From assembly GCF_019711495.1 (NCBI RefSeq), contig NZ_JAIGNM010000002.1, positions 186,001 to 250,000 of the forward strand: a DNA stretch of 64,000 nucleotides. Direction: 5' to 3'. The notes under the pieces are model-generated. The model worked only from the letters and a program-made list of their open reading frames with translations. It was not told where the DNA came from and ran no database searches. The stretch comes from Qipengyuania xiamenensis (lineage in GTDB: Bacteria; Pseudomonadota; Alphaproteobacteria; Sphingomonadales; Sphingomonadaceae). A program made the position numbers and the translations under genes. Positions 44,220-52,678 of the stretch are shown piece after piece. Every line of letters starts with the position of its first letter. Position 1 is the first letter of the stretch.

Positions 44220-45329
44220 ATGACAGGCTTGGCGCAATACGAACTGCAAGAGGGCGATGGGGGATCGGTGCTGAAGCTCACCGGGCCGTACCTCGTGTCT
44301 ACGATCGGCCCGATCGACCAGGACCTGCGCGTCTTCGAAGGCGATATCGTCAGTGTCGATATTTCGGAAGTCTCCGAGATCGACACCGTCGGGGCATGGC
44401 TTGCCCGCGAAGTCGCCTCGCGCCTCGGTGCCGAAATTTCCGGAGCGGGCGAGCGCGCGCAGCGGCTGCTCGGCGCGCTCGAGGATATCGATGCGGAAGA
44501 CGATCTTTCCGCGCCGCGCCTGCCGGTCTGGAGCCGCGTGCCCGAAGCGCTGGGGGAGAAGGTTTTCCAGCTGCGGACCGGAACTTACGGCGTTCTGAGC
44601 TTCCTTGGCTCCCTGCTGATCGCCGCCTGGTCGTTGATCCGCAATCCGCGCCGCTTCAGAATGGTTGCCCTCGTCAGGCAGGCCGAACTGGTCGGCGTGT
44701 CGGCGTTGCCCATAATCGGCTTGATGAGCTTCCTCATCGGGATCGTCATCGCCCAGCAGGGTGCTGTGCAGCTCGCGCAGTTCGGCGCGGAGACGCTGAC
44801 GATCAACCTCGTCGGGCGCATTACCCTGCGCGAACTCGGCGTGCTGATGACCGCGATCATGGTCGCGGGCCGTTCGGGCAGTGCTTTCGCCGCCCAGCTC
44901 GGCACGATGAAGCTGACCGAGGAAGTCGATGCGATGCGCACGATCGGCATCGCCCCGATGGAGGCGCTGGTCATTCCGCGGATCATGGCTGCGGTGCTGA
45001 TGATGCCGCTGCTCGGCTTCTACGCTTCGTGCATGGCAATCATCGGCGGCGCGGTGATCGGCGACGTGATGCTGGGCATTCCCTTCTGGACCTTCCTCTC
45101 GCGTATCCAGGAGGTCGTGCCGACCTACGACCTGTGGGTCGGCCTCATCAAGGCGCCGGTCTTCGGACTGATCATCGGTCTTGCCGGTTGCTATCACGGG
45201 CTCCAGGTGCGCGGTAATTCCGAAGAGGTGGGCACGCGGACTACCATGTCTGTGGTCTCGGCGATCTTCGCCGTGATCGTGCTCGACGCCTTCTTCGCCG
45301 TCTTCTTTACCGAGCTGGGGTGGGGCTGA
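44220..45329 (+). CDS. mlaE: Lipid ABC transporter permease MlaE with N-terminal STAS domain
   Basis: 369 residues. Residues 1-100 form a STAS-like domain (DISEVSEIDTVGAWLAREVA), which in E. coli is the separate protein MlaB. The permease part (about 120-369) has the MlaE hallmarks LVGVSALPIIGLMSFLIGIVIAQQ, TAIMVAGRSGSAFAAQLGTMK and EVDAMRTIGI. It moves phospholipids at the inner membrane. ATG 44220. First gene of a plus-strand operon mlaE-mlaF-mlaD-lipoprotein, divergent from valS. Its stop overlaps mlaF as TGATG. Confidence 0.93.
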   Translation: MTGLAQYELQEGDGGSVLKLTGPYLVSTIGPIDQDLRVFEGDIVSVDISEVSEIDTVGAWLAREVASRLGAEISGAGERAQRLLGALEDIDAEDDLSAPRLPVWSRVPEALGEKVFQLRTGTYGVLSFLGSLLIAAWSLIRNPRRFRMVALVRQAELVGVSALPIIGLMSFLIGIVIAQQGAVQLAQFGAETLTINLVGRITLRELGVLMTAIMVAGRSGSAFAAQLGTMKLTEEVDAMRTIGIAPMEALVIPRIMAAVLMMPLLGFYASCMAIIGGAVIGDVMLGIPFWTFLSRIQEVVPTYDLWVGLIKAPVFGLIIGLAGCYHGLQVRGNSEEVGTRTTMSVVSAIFAVIVLDAFFAVFFTELGWG

Positions 45330-46228
45330 TGAACGCATCGAAGCAAACCCACAAGCACGAGCGCTACGAGGGCGAATACCCCATCGTGGTTGAAGGGCTG
45401 ACCAACCGGTTCGGTCCCATTACCGTGCACGAAAACCTCGACCTCAAGGTCAGGCGCGGCGAGATTCTAGGCGTTGTCGGCGGCTCTGGCAGCGGCAAGT
45501 CTGTCTTGATGCGCTCGATCATCGGCCTTCAAACGCCGAACGAGGGCGATGTAAGGGTCTTCGACAAGTCGATCATCCATGCCGAACCCGACGAGCAGAT
45601 CGGCGTGCGCGACCGCTGGGGCGTGCTCTTCCAGGGCGGCGCGCTGTTTTCTACGCTTACCGTGGGCGAGAATGTCGAGGTCCCGCTCAAGCAGTTCTAC
45701 CCGGACATCCAGGATACGCTGCGCAAGGAAATCGCGCGCTACAAGGTGCTGCTCTCCGGCCTGCCCGAAGAGGCGGTACGCAAATATCCGAGCGAGCTTT
45801 CGGGCGGCATGAAGAAACGCGCAGGCCTCGCCCGCGCGCTGGCGCTCGATCCCGAACTCCTGTTCCTCGACGAGCCCACCGCAGGCCTCGACCCGATCGG
45901 TGCAGCAGCTTTCGACCGGTTGACGCGCGAGTTGAAGGAAACGCTCGGCCTGACGGTATTCCTGATCACCCACGACCTCGATACGCTGCACGAGATTTGC
46001 GACCGGGTTGCGGTGATCGCCGACAGGAAGATCATCGCGGTCGACACGGTTCCGAACCTGATGGAACTCGACCACCCCTGGATACAGGAATATTTCAACG
46101 GTCCGCGCGGCCGTGCGGCGCTCACAGCGCAGGCGCTCGACGAACTCAGGAAGCACATGGACCTGCCGATCGCTCAGCATGCGGTCAAAGCGTTGGACAA
46201 TGCGTCCTCAACCAAGGATAAGGCGTAA
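45329..46228 (+). CDS. mlaF: Lipid ABC transporter ATP-binding protein MlaF
   Basis: 299 residues. Walker A GGSGSGKS (51-58), Q-loop in LFQGGALF, signature LSGGMKKR near 155, Walker B LLFLDEPTAGLDPI near 175 and the switch His in LITHDLDTLHEIC. The start ATG 45329 overlaps the mlaE stop by 1 nt. It powers the MlaE permease. The C-terminal 50 residues (ELRKHMDLPIAQHAVKALD) form an extra helix not needed for the ATPase fold. Confidence 0.95.
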   Translation: MNASKQTHKHERYEGEYPIVVEGLTNRFGPITVHENLDLKVRRGEILGVVGGSGSGKSVLMRSIIGLQTPNEGDVRVFDKSIIHAEPDEQIGVRDRWGVLFQGGALFSTLTVGENVEVPLKQFYPDIQDTLRKEIARYKVLLSGLPEEAVRKYPSELSGGMKKRAGLARALALDPELLFLDEPTAGLDPIGAAAFDRLTRELKETLGLTVFLITHDLDTLHEICDRVAVIADRKIIAVDTVPNLMELDHPWIQEYFNGPRGRAALTAQALDELRKHMDLPIAQHAVKALDNASSTKDKA

Positions 46229-46231
46229 CCA

Positions 46232-47179
46232 ATGGAAACGCGGGCAAATTACGTTTGGGTGGGGGCTGTTACGCTCGCAGTGCTGGCGGCGCTGGCGCTC
46301 TTTATCGTGTGGATCGCGCGCTGGGGCGAAGGCGCGCAGAAGGACTACGACATCTTCTTCAAAGAAAGCGTGTCGGGCCTCGCCAACGGCAGCCAGGTCA
46401 GCTTTGCGGGTGTACCCGTCGGGCAGGTCAGCCAGATCGTCCTGTGGGACAAGGACCCCGAATTCGTCCGCGTGCGCATCAGCGTGAAGGAAGATGTGCC
46501 GATCCTCGTCGGCACCACCGCGACCATCCAAGGAAGCTTTACCGGCGTGTCGACCATCCTGCTCGACGGTGCACGCAGCGGCGCTCCTGCGATTTCCTGC
46601 GATACCACCGCCTGCACCGAAGGCGTGCCGATCATCCCGCCCAAGCTCGGCGGCGTGAACGCGCTGCTGTCCAACGCCCCGCTGCTGCTGGAACGGCTGG
46701 CCACGCTGACCGAACGCCTGACGCAGCTGCTCGACGAGGAAAACCAAGGCGAGATCGCCGGTATCCTTGCGAATACCAACCGCATGACAGCCGACCTTGC
46801 GCAGACCGCGCCGCAGTTCGAACGGACCATGGCCGAACTGCAGGTGACCCTGCGCGAAGCATCCGAAGCGCTCGACCAGTTCGAGAAGGTGACGGCTTCG
46901 ACCGACCGCCTGCTCAACCAGGAAGGCGCGCAACTGGCCGACCAGCTGCGCACCACGCTGAAGCAGGCCGGTGATGCATCGGAAGAACTGCAGGGCGTAC
47001 TCGCCGAGGTGCGTCCCGCTACCAAGCAGCTTACCGAAAGCACGCTTCCGGCGGCCGAGGCTACGCTGCGTGATTTGCGCGCGACCAGCAAGGCGCTGCG
47101 CGAAGTGACCGAAAAGATCGACGAGAAGGGCGCTGGCGCGCTCCTCGAAGGGCAGCCGCTGCCCGAGTACGAGCCGTGA
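46232..47179 (+). CDS. mlaD: MCE-domain lipid-binding protein MlaD
   Basis: 315 residues. An N-terminal membrane anchor (about 7-31) is followed by an MCE domain (about 38-118; GLANGSQVSFAGVPVGQVSQI), with an inserted Cys pair (ISCDTTACTEG, near 128). A long helical region (about 145-305) of heptad-like Leu/Thr/Ala repeats probably forms a periplasmic tube longer than in E. coli MlaD (183 residues). ATG 46232 lies 3 nt after mlaF. It receives or delivers phospholipid in the periplasm. Confidence 0.94.
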   Translation: METRANYVWVGAVTLAVLAALALFIVWIARWGEGAQKDYDIFFKESVSGLANGSQVSFAGVPVGQVSQIVLWDKDPEFVRVRISVKEDVPILVGTTATIQGSFTGVSTILLDGARSGAPAISCDTTACTEGVPIIPPKLGGVNALLSNAPLLLERLATLTERLTQLLDEENQGEIAGILANTNRMTADLAQTAPQFERTMAELQVTLREASEALDQFEKVTASTDRLLNQEGAQLADQLRTTLKQAGDASEELQGVLAEVRPATKQLTESTLPAAEATLRDLRATSKALREVTEKIDEKGAGALLEGQPLPEYEP

Positions 47180-47196
47180 GAAGGGGCAAAGCTGCG

Positions 47197-47781
47197 ATGA
47201 CCACGCATTTCAAACTCGCCGTCCTTGCCCCTGCATTGCTGCTGGGCGGGTGCCTGTCTTTCGGTAGCGAACCGCCCGAGAGCCTGCTTACGCTGACGCC
47301 GACCGCGACCGCACCTGCGGGCACCGGCGGGTCGAGCACGGCGGACACGGCGATCTCGCTGGTTGAATTCCAGGCTCCGGCGGCGCTCAACGTCACCCGC
47401 GTGCCGGTGCAGGTCTCCGACACGGAGATCGCCTATCTCAAGGATGCGGTGTGGGTCGAAAGGCCCGCGCGCCTGTTCCGCCGCCTGATCGCCGAAACGA
47501 TCCGCACCCGCTCGAACCGCGTGGTGGTGGATGGCGACGATCCGGGTGCGCTCGCCACCAATCGCCTGACCGGGACACTGCGCCAGTTCGGCTATGACGC
47601 GCGCAGCGGCAGCGTGGTCGTCGTCTTCGACGCCGTCCGCCCGGGCGAAGGCAGTGCGGTCGAGACGCGGCGCTTCGAAGCCAGCGTGCCGGGCGTTGCC
47701 GCCGATGTCGGCAGCGTGGGACCGGCGCTCAACCGCGCGGCAAACGATGTGGCGGGACAGGTCGCGGAGTGGGTGGAGTAA
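47197..47781 (+). CDS. ABC-transport auxiliary lipoprotein (PqiC/LptE-like)
   Basis: 194 residues from ATG 47197; a GTG at 47176 that overlaps the mlaD stop is also possible. The lipobox LLGGC puts the lipidated Cys at about residue 19. The mature domain has the ABC-auxiliary fold pattern (NVTRVPVQVSDTEIAYLKDAVWVERPARLFRRLIAETI), also found in PqiC. It probably tethers the MCE tunnel to the outer membrane. Last gene of the Mla operon. Confidence 0.88.
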   Translation: MTTHFKLAVLAPALLLGGCLSFGSEPPESLLTLTPTATAPAGTGGSSTADTAISLVEFQAPAALNVTRVPVQVSDTEIAYLKDAVWVERPARLFRRLIAETIRTRSNRVVVDGDDPGALATNRLTGTLRQFGYDARSGSVVVVFDAVRPGEGSAVETRRFEASVPGVAADVGSVGPALNRAANDVAGQVAEWVE

Positions 47782-47843
47782 TTCTCGCCCCCACGGACTG
47801 ACTTGTTCCGCTTTCGAGCGACGCTGCAATCTGGATCGCTGAC

Positions 47844-48461
47844 TTGAAGAACGTCTTCTGGATTATTTGTGCGCTGGGCCTCGCGCTCCTCGCCTACGAT
47901 CTCGTGTGGTCGAAGCGCGAGCTGACCGACGAGAGCTTGCTGGCGACAGGCATGCCACCGCAGATCGCATTGATCGAGGACATCGTCTCCGAGCATGGCT
48001 GGACGATCGATTGCCGCGGCAGCTCCGGCGAAATGACGGTTGTCAGGCTGTCACCGGGCTGGTGGCCGTGGAAAAACTCGCCCGACGAGGTGCGCGATGC
48101 AACTTCGGCGGTAGCAACGACTGTGACGCCCTCGGCAAACCGCAGTGAAACTAGCGGCGGCTGCGACCTGCCAGCGGACCACTACGGTTTGCGGGTGGAC
48201 AAGAACGACGACGTCATCGTGGTCGGGGTCGGACCTCGCGACGTGCTCGAGCACTATCTGGCGGAAGCACGCGAATGCGGAGTCAGGGGTGCGCGTCTGG
48301 GGCCCGCCACCCCCGAGCAGCAAATTGCCGTCACTGGCGAAACCTCACCGGATTGGGTCGGGCTTTTCGTCGATCCGAAGCTGGAGGACAGGACGGGGCC
48401 GCTCATGTGCATGGGGATCATGAGCCAACGCAAGCAGGCGGAACTGCTAAGTCAGGAATAG
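47844..48461 (+). CDS. Hypothetical membrane-anchored protein
   Basis: 205 residues from TTG 47844, the only start before an N-terminal membrane helix (VFWIICALGLALLAYDLVW). The rest is probably periplasmic, has several Cys (residues 57, 107, 144, 190) and no motif I recognise. No strong ribosome site is seen, and ATG 37 codons in is an alternative. It lies 62 nt after the Mla lipoprotein but is not clearly part of that operon. Confidence 0.6.
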   Translation: MKNVFWIICALGLALLAYDLVWSKRELTDESLLATGMPPQIALIEDIVSEHGWTIDCRGSSGEMTVVRLSPGWWPWKNSPDEVRDATSAVATTVTPSANRSETSGGCDLPADHYGLRVDKNDDVIVVGVGPRDVLEHYLAEARECGVRGARLGPATPEQQIAVTGETSPDWVGLFVDPKLEDRTGPLMCMGIMSQRKQAELLSQE

Positions 48462-48489
48462 ACCCGCCCTGGTCGGCAACCTGCCGGCG

Positions 48490-49179
48490 TCAGCCTGCCT
48501 TCGCGAAGCGGATTGCTGCGAGGAAATCGCCCTTGCGTTTTGCACGGCGCTCCTCGGCCTCTTCGTCGCGGCCCCACAGGTCCGCTTGCCAGTCCTCTTC
48601 GAGATTCGCCGCATCCCACAGCGCCTCGCCATCGGCACTGTCTTCCAGTGCCTCGAGCCCGATGCAGAGCGAAGCTGCGAGCGAGGTGGTCTGTTCGAGC
48701 GCCGTCAGGGTGAAGGCGTCGAGCGCTTCCAGCCTGCTGCGCAGCCTGGCGAGCGTTTCCTCGGTCTGCGGGCGGTGCAGGATGCCGCTGATCCGGTGCA
48801 GCGCCACGCCTTCGCGCGCTTCCATTCCGGCGACGATCGGCTCCCACACTTCCTGCTGGCGGCGGTAGAGTGCCTCTTCCGGATCGGCGCGGTAGCAAAG
48901 CGTGTCGGTCTCCGCATAGCCGAGCAGCTTTTCGACCACGGCATCCTTGTCGCGGGCGATCACGTCGAGCGCATAGTCGGTCATGTCGCGATAGCGGAAC
49001 GTGCTCGGGTCGATGTCCTCGCCCTGTTCGCGCCATTCGGCGGCGAGCATCTCGGCAAGTTCCTCGCCCGGCACGACCTGCGGCTGTCCGCCCTGCGTCT
49101 TGATCGGGCGGCCATCTAGAGAAACCGTCCAGCCTAGTTCGGTGCTGGCGGTCGTAACTTCCTTATAGAAACGCTTCAT
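48490..49179 (-). CDS. ATP12-family F1-ATPase assembly chaperone
   Basis: 229 residues. The ATP12 signature runs from the N-terminus (KRFYKEVTTASTELGWTVSLDGRPIKTQGG) to the helical part (DTLCYRADPEEALYRRQQEVWEPI, near 95-118, and SLAASLCIGLEAL). Mitochondrial ATP12 binds the F1 alpha subunit; the alphaproteobacterial protein is the ancestral form. It is the last gene of a minus-strand operon and overlaps the small membrane gene by 4 nt (ATGA). ATP synthase genes are not in the window. Confidence 0.93.
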   Translation of the reverse strand: MKRFYKEVTTASTELGWTVSLDGRPIKTQGGQPQVVPGEELAEMLAAEWREQGEDIDPSTFRYRDMTDYALDVIARDKDAVVEKLLGYAETDTLCYRADPEEALYRRQQEVWEPIVAGMEAREGVALHRISGILHRPQTEETLARLRSRLEALDAFTLTALEQTTSLAASLCIGLEALEDSADGEALWDAANLEEDWQADLWGRDEEAEERRAKRKGDFLAAIRFAKAG

Positions 49180-49388
49180 TGTCCGTTCTTTTGCCAGCTT
49201 CTCATCAGGATCCGGGGCACGAGGAAGAACTCCACCGCGCCGATGACGAGCAGCACATATCCGACAGCTTCGGGCAGATCGAGGATCTTGCCGATGATCA
49301 GGGCGCCGATGAAGACCATCAGTACGGCTCCAAAACGGGCCGCCTGAAGGATCCAGAACTTGCGCGCCGCAGGATCGGGTTCAGCCAC
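49176..49388 (-). CDS. Small two-helix membrane protein
   Basis: 70 residues from GTG 49388, which overlaps the HAD stop codon by 8 nt. Two membrane helices (about 17-33, FGAVLMVFIGALIIGKI, and 42-58, VGYVLLVIGAVEFFLVP) and a basic C-terminus. Its reading frame is tightly embedded between the HAD and ATP12 genes, both of which it overlaps, supporting it as a real gene. Function unknown. Confidence 0.78.
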   Translation of the reverse strand: MAEPDPAARKFWILQAARFGAVLMVFIGALIIGKILDLPEAVGYVLLVIGAVEFFLVPRILMRSWQKNGQ

Positions 49389-50034
49389 CTATCAATTCCT
49401 CCAGTTGTTCCATCGTATCGGCCACGCCGACAGCCCCCGCTGCGATCAGTTCGCGCGGCTCGTGATAGCCCCAGGCGACGCCGATGGCACGCACGTTCGC
49501 CGCGCGTGCCATGTCCATGTCGAAGCTGGTATCGCCGATCATAACGGCATGGCCCGCTTCCACACCGGCCTCGGCCAGCGCCTGTTCGAGCATCGCTGGA
49601 TGCGGCTTGCTCGGATGGCGGTCGGCAGTCTGCAGCGTGACGAAGCGATGCTTGATGCCATGCGTGTCGAGACAGGCATGGAGACCCCGGTCGCTCTTCC
49701 CGGTAGCCACGCCCAGCAGCCATCCGGCCGCATCGAGCCGCTCGATCAGCGCGGCCATGCCTTCGTAGAGCGGCTCTTCGAGAATTCCTGTCTCGCGCCT
49801 GCTGCGGTAACCGGCCTTGTAAGCCTCGAGCGCGACCGCGCGCTGCTCGTCACTCGCATCGGGGGCAAGGATGCCGAGCGCCTGCGGGAGGCTCAGCCCG
49901 ACCATCCGGCGCACCTCGTTGCGATCGGGCGGTCCGAGCTTCGCGGCGGCGAAGGCGTCGTCCATCGTGTCGCAAATGGCCGCCTGTCCGTCGACGAGTG
50001 TCCCGTCGCAATCGAATACGACGAGGCGGTTCAC
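49381..50034 (-). CDS. HAD-family hydrolase (phosphoglycolate phosphatase-like)
   Basis: 217 residues. Motif I is FDCDGTLVD with Asp8 as nucleophile and Asp10 as acid/base; motif II is GVATGKSDRG (Thr near 107), motif III K near 140, motif IV IGDTSFDMDMA near 164-174. A helical cap domain sits between I and II. Substrate not determinable. GTG 50034 overlaps the rluC stop (GTGA). Confidence 0.9.
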   Translation of the reverse strand: MNRLVVFDCDGTLVDGQAAICDTMDDAFAAAKLGPPDRNEVRRMVGLSLPQALGILAPDASDEQRAVALEAYKAGYRSRRETGILEEPLYEGMAALIERLDAAGWLLGVATGKSDRGLHACLDTHGIKHRFVTLQTADRHPSKPHPAMLEQALAEAGVEAGHAVMIGDTSFDMDMARAANVRAIGVAWGYHEPRELIAAGAVGVADTMEQLEELIGG

Positions 50035-51164
50035 TTCTTGCCCTTTGGCGCAGGACGACCCTTGGGCTTTCCGCCGGTACCACCGCGCGCGCGGCGCGGT
50101 CCGCGCTGCGACTTGCGATAGGCCTTCGCGTGCTGGCGGGCCTTCTGCTTTTTCTCCTCGCGCGTTGCGGGCGGAGGATCGTCACGCATGGGTGTGGCGT
50201 CGCTGGCGTTCTCGTTGAAGCCGATCTGCTCCATGCTGGCCGCGAAATGTTCGGGCAGGTCTGCCGTCACGTCGAGCTTGCCGCCATCGGGGCTGTCGAT
50301 GATCAGGCGGCGGGCGTGCAGGTGCATCTTGCGGCTGACCGAGCCGGTCAGGAAGGCATCCTTCCCGCCATACTTGCCATCGCCCACGATCGGATGGCCC
50401 ATCGCCGCGCAATGCACGCGCAGTTGGTGGGTGCGGCCGGTCATCGGCTGGAGCTCGAGCCAGGCGACCTTCTTGCCCGCGGTCTCGACGACGCGGTACT
50501 TGGTCTTGGCCGGTTGCCCGCCTTCGTGGTCGACATGCATCTTCTCGCCGCCCGAACCGGGCTGCTTGGCGAGCGGAGCCTCGATCACGCCCTGCTTGAT
50601 GTCGGGAACGCCGACGACGAGCGCCCAGTAGATCTTCTTGGCACTGCGGCCGGAAAACCGCTTGGAAAAGTATGCCGCGCTACCCGGGGTGCGGGCGACC
50701 AGCAGGATGCCCGACGTATCCTTGTCGAGCCGGTGGACGAGGCGCGGGCGCTGCTCGTCGCCGTCTTCCATATAGGCGTCGAGCAGGCCGTCGACATGGT
50801 TGAAGGTGTTGGTGCCGCCCTGCGTCGCGAGGCCCGGCGGCTTGTTGATGACAAGCGCGCTCTTGGTCTTCTTGACCAGCATCGCCTCGGCCTGTTCGAG
50901 CTCGGCCTTGGTCAGCTCGCGCTTTTCCTTGGGCTTCTTGTGCGGGGCATCGCCGCCCGGCGGCACGCGGATCTGCTGGCCTTCCTGCAGGCGATCGTCA
51001 GGCTTGGCGCGACTTCCGTCGACGCGGATCTGGCCGGTGCGCGCCCACTTGCTGACCGTACCGAAGCCGATCTGCGGGAGGTGGCGCTTGAACCAGCGAT
51101 CCAGCCGGATGCCGTCATCATCCGCTTCCACGGTGAAATTGCGTACTTCGTCGGAGGTCTTCAC
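50031..51164 (-). CDS. rluC: RluC-type 23S rRNA pseudouridine synthase
   Basis: 377 residues. S4 domain (about 16-75, IRLDRWFKRHLPQIGFGTVSKWARTGQIRVDG), catalytic motif HRLDKDTSGILLVAR near 145 with nucleophilic Asp, and MTGRTHQLRVHCAAMGHPIVGD near 240. A basic tail of about 45 residues (Lys/Arg/Gly-rich, residues 333-377) extends past the fold and may bind RNA. GTG 51164 overlaps the crcB stop codon. Assigned to the RluC/D group; RluC is preferred because an RluD-like gene is at 25062. Confidence 0.88.
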   Translation of the reverse strand: MKTSDEVRNFTVEADDDGIRLDRWFKRHLPQIGFGTVSKWARTGQIRVDGSRAKPDDRLQEGQQIRVPPGGDAPHKKPKEKRELTKAELEQAEAMLVKKTKSALVINKPPGLATQGGTNTFNHVDGLLDAYMEDGDEQRPRLVHRLDKDTSGILLVARTPGSAAYFSKRFSGRSAKKIYWALVVGVPDIKQGVIEAPLAKQPGSGGEKMHVDHEGGQPAKTKYRVVETAGKKVAWLELQPMTGRTHQLRVHCAAMGHPIVGDGKYGGKDAFLTGSVSRKMHLHARRLIIDSPDGGKLDVTADLPEHFAASMEQIGFNENASDATPMRDDPPPATREEKKQKARQHAKAYRKSQRGPRRARGGTGGKPKGRPAPKGKK

Positions 51165-51571
51165 GCTGCAATCCTCATTACGGCCAGTCCGACCATCAGC
51201 CCGCTGATACCGAGCGCGAACGATAAAATCGCATAGAGCGAGGCGAACAGGTACTGCCCGCGCTCGATCATCAGCACCATTTCGAGGCTGAAGGCGGAAA
51301 AGGTGGTGAAGCCGCCGAGCAGGCCGACACCCAGCAGGACGCGCAGCTGTTCGCTGTTTTCGCCGCCGTGCCGGGCAAGCCAGCCGGCGAGCAGGCCCAT
51401 CAGCAGGCTGCCCACCGCATTGACGGCGAGGGTGGCGAAAGGAAACGCGGTCACGATAGGGGCGCCGAGCCAGTTGGTCATGGCGCGCCCCGTCTGGTAA
51501 CGCAGCGCAGCGCCCGCCGCGCCGCCAAGGGCGACGTGCAGGGTTGCGACAATGGGGGACAGGGTGGACAT
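51161..51571 (-). CDS. crcB: Fluoride ion channel CrcB (Fluc)
   Basis: 136 residues. Four membrane helices with family motifs GGAAGAALRYQTG (near 16-28), FATLAVNAVGSLLMG (near 45-59) and the pore motif GGFTTFSAFSLE (near 86-97). Fluc dimers export fluoride. ATG 51571. First gene of the crcB-rluC-HAD-membrane-ATP12 run with 4-8 nt overlaps. I looked for a fluoride riboswitch in the upstream 100 nt and did not see one. Confidence 0.94.
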   Translation of the reverse strand: MSTLSPIVATLHVALGGAAGAALRYQTGRAMTNWLGAPIVTAFPFATLAVNAVGSLLMGLLAGWLARHGGENSEQLRVLLGVGLLGGFTTFSAFSLEMVLMIERGQYLFASLYAILSFALGISGLMVGLAVMRIAA

Positions 51572-51729
51572 CGTCCCAGCCCCTAGCCGCTCATGGCCTG
51601 CTATGAAAGGCGATAGAGCACGCTTGCCTTTTTCATCGCGAATCCGTATGTGCGCGCCATTCGAGCCGGTCCGGAACGGATTCGGCGCGCTTTTCGTTGA
51701 TTAAGCGACACCCTATTCAAGGAGGCATA

Positions 51730-51757
51730 CCCCGCTACTGACGCGGGCTCTGGCCCG
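51730..51757 (+). promoter_or_regulatory. rpsU leader with mutually exclusive hairpins
   Basis: CCCGC (51731-51735) can pair with GCGGG (51743-51747), or the latter's CGGGC (51744-51748) can pair with GCCCG (51753-51757) across a TCTG loop. The two stems share bases, so only one can form. The element lies 23-50 nt before the rpsU ATG. Regulation by this switch is inference. Confidence 0.4.
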
Positions 51758-51779
51758 TAAAGTCGAGGTATTGAAGTTT

Positions 51780-51986
51780 ATGCAGATCATGGTTCGCGAT
51801 AACAATGTCGACCAGGCCCTCCGCGCGCTCAAGAAGAAGCTGCAGCGTGAAGGCGTGTATCGCGAAATGAAGCTGCGCCGCCACTACGAGAAGCCCAGCG
51901 AAAAGCGCGCCCGTGAAAAGGCTGCTGCCGTTCGCCGCGCCCGTAAGCTCGAGCGTAAGCGTATGGAGCGTGACGGCATCAAGTAA
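51780..51986 (+). CDS. rpsU: 30S ribosomal protein S21
   Basis: 68 residues, nearly invariant: [20 protein letters not shown], then a basic helical remainder ([21 protein letters not shown]). It binds the 30S platform near the 16S anti-Shine-Dalgarno helix. ATG 51780 matches the family start; a TTG three codons before is in frame. GAGG lies 11 nt upstream. A terminator follows. Confidence 0.96.
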   Translation: MQIMVRDNNVDQALRALKKKLQREGVYREMKLRRHYEKPSEKRAREKAAAVRRARKLERKRMERDGIK

Positions 51987-52017
51987 GCCGTTGCACCAGC
52001 ACCTAAGCTAAGCCATG

Positions 52018-52043
52018 AGGGCGCGGAGAAATCCGCGCCCTTT
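52018..52043 (+). terminator. Rho-independent terminator after rpsU
   Basis: Stem GGGCGCGGA/TCCGCGCCC closed by a GAAA tetraloop and followed by TTT, 32 nt after the rpsU stop codon. Confidence 0.8.
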
Positions 52044-52063
52044 GCGTATCAGGACGAATTTTC

Positions 52064-52630
52064 ATGACCGAGATCACCCGCGTACCGCTCCAGCCCATCA
52101 AGAAGGGATCGCTCGCCAAACTCTGGCTGGGCGTCATCGTCGCCATCCTGCTGGGCGCAGGCCTTGCATGGGCGGCAGCGCCCAAGGGCCTGAGCGTCGA
52201 CACGATCACCGAAGGCACCGGACCCAATCCGCAGATCGGCGACGTCGTTTTCGTGCAATATGTCGGCAAGCTGGCCGACGGCACCGAGTTCGACCGTTCC
52301 CAGCCGCTCCCGATTCCGCCGGGCATCTTCCCCGAGGGCAACCCGCTGCTCTTGGAAGAAGGCGCGATCATTCCCGGCTTCATCGAGGGTCTTTCCCAGA
52401 TGCAGAAGGGCGGAAAGTACGAGCTGACCATTCCCGGCGACATGGCCTATGGCGCAGAGCCGCCTCCCGGTTCGCCGATCCCGCCCAACGCCGCGCTCAC
52501 CTTCGAAGTCGAGGTCGTCGATTTCATGAGCAAGGAAGATTTCCAGGCGCGTGCAGCGGCCCTTCAGTCGATGATGGGTGCAGGTCCGGGTGGGCAAGGC
52601 GCTCCCGAGGGCGAAGAAGCGCCCCAGTAG
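52064..52630 (+). CDS. FKBP-type peptidyl-prolyl isomerase, membrane-anchored
   Basis: 188 residues. A cytoplasmic start and one membrane helix (about 20-38, LWLGVIVAILLGAGLAW) precede an FKBP domain (about 45-155): VQYVGKLADGTEFDRS, IIPGFIEGLSQMQKGGKYELTIP and PNAALTFEVEVVDF. The fold faces the periplasm and would assist protein folding there. ATG 52064 is 20 nt after the rpsU terminator. The gat genes follow 48 nt downstream. Confidence 0.92.
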   Translation: MTEITRVPLQPIKKGSLAKLWLGVIVAILLGAGLAWAAAPKGLSVDTITEGTGPNPQIGDVVFVQYVGKLADGTEFDRSQPLPIPPGIFPEGNPLLLEEGAIIPGFIEGLSQMQKGGKYELTIPGDMAYGAEPPPGSPIPPNAALTFEVEVVDFMSKEDFQARAAALQSMMGAGPGGQGAPEGEEAPQ

Positions 52631-52678
52631 GCGTTTACGCGCTTGAAGACATGGGCACGCGCGGCTAACGCGCTGCCC

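Noticed and set aside
43788-45338. Minus-strand frame that spans valS 5' end and mlaE
   Set aside because: It would overlap an obvious permease and run into valS in another frame; no conserved residues.
51572-51700. Fluoride riboswitch before crcB
   Set aside because: I looked for the conserved GGNGAUGG and CUGAUG-type segments on the minus strand and did not find them in order.
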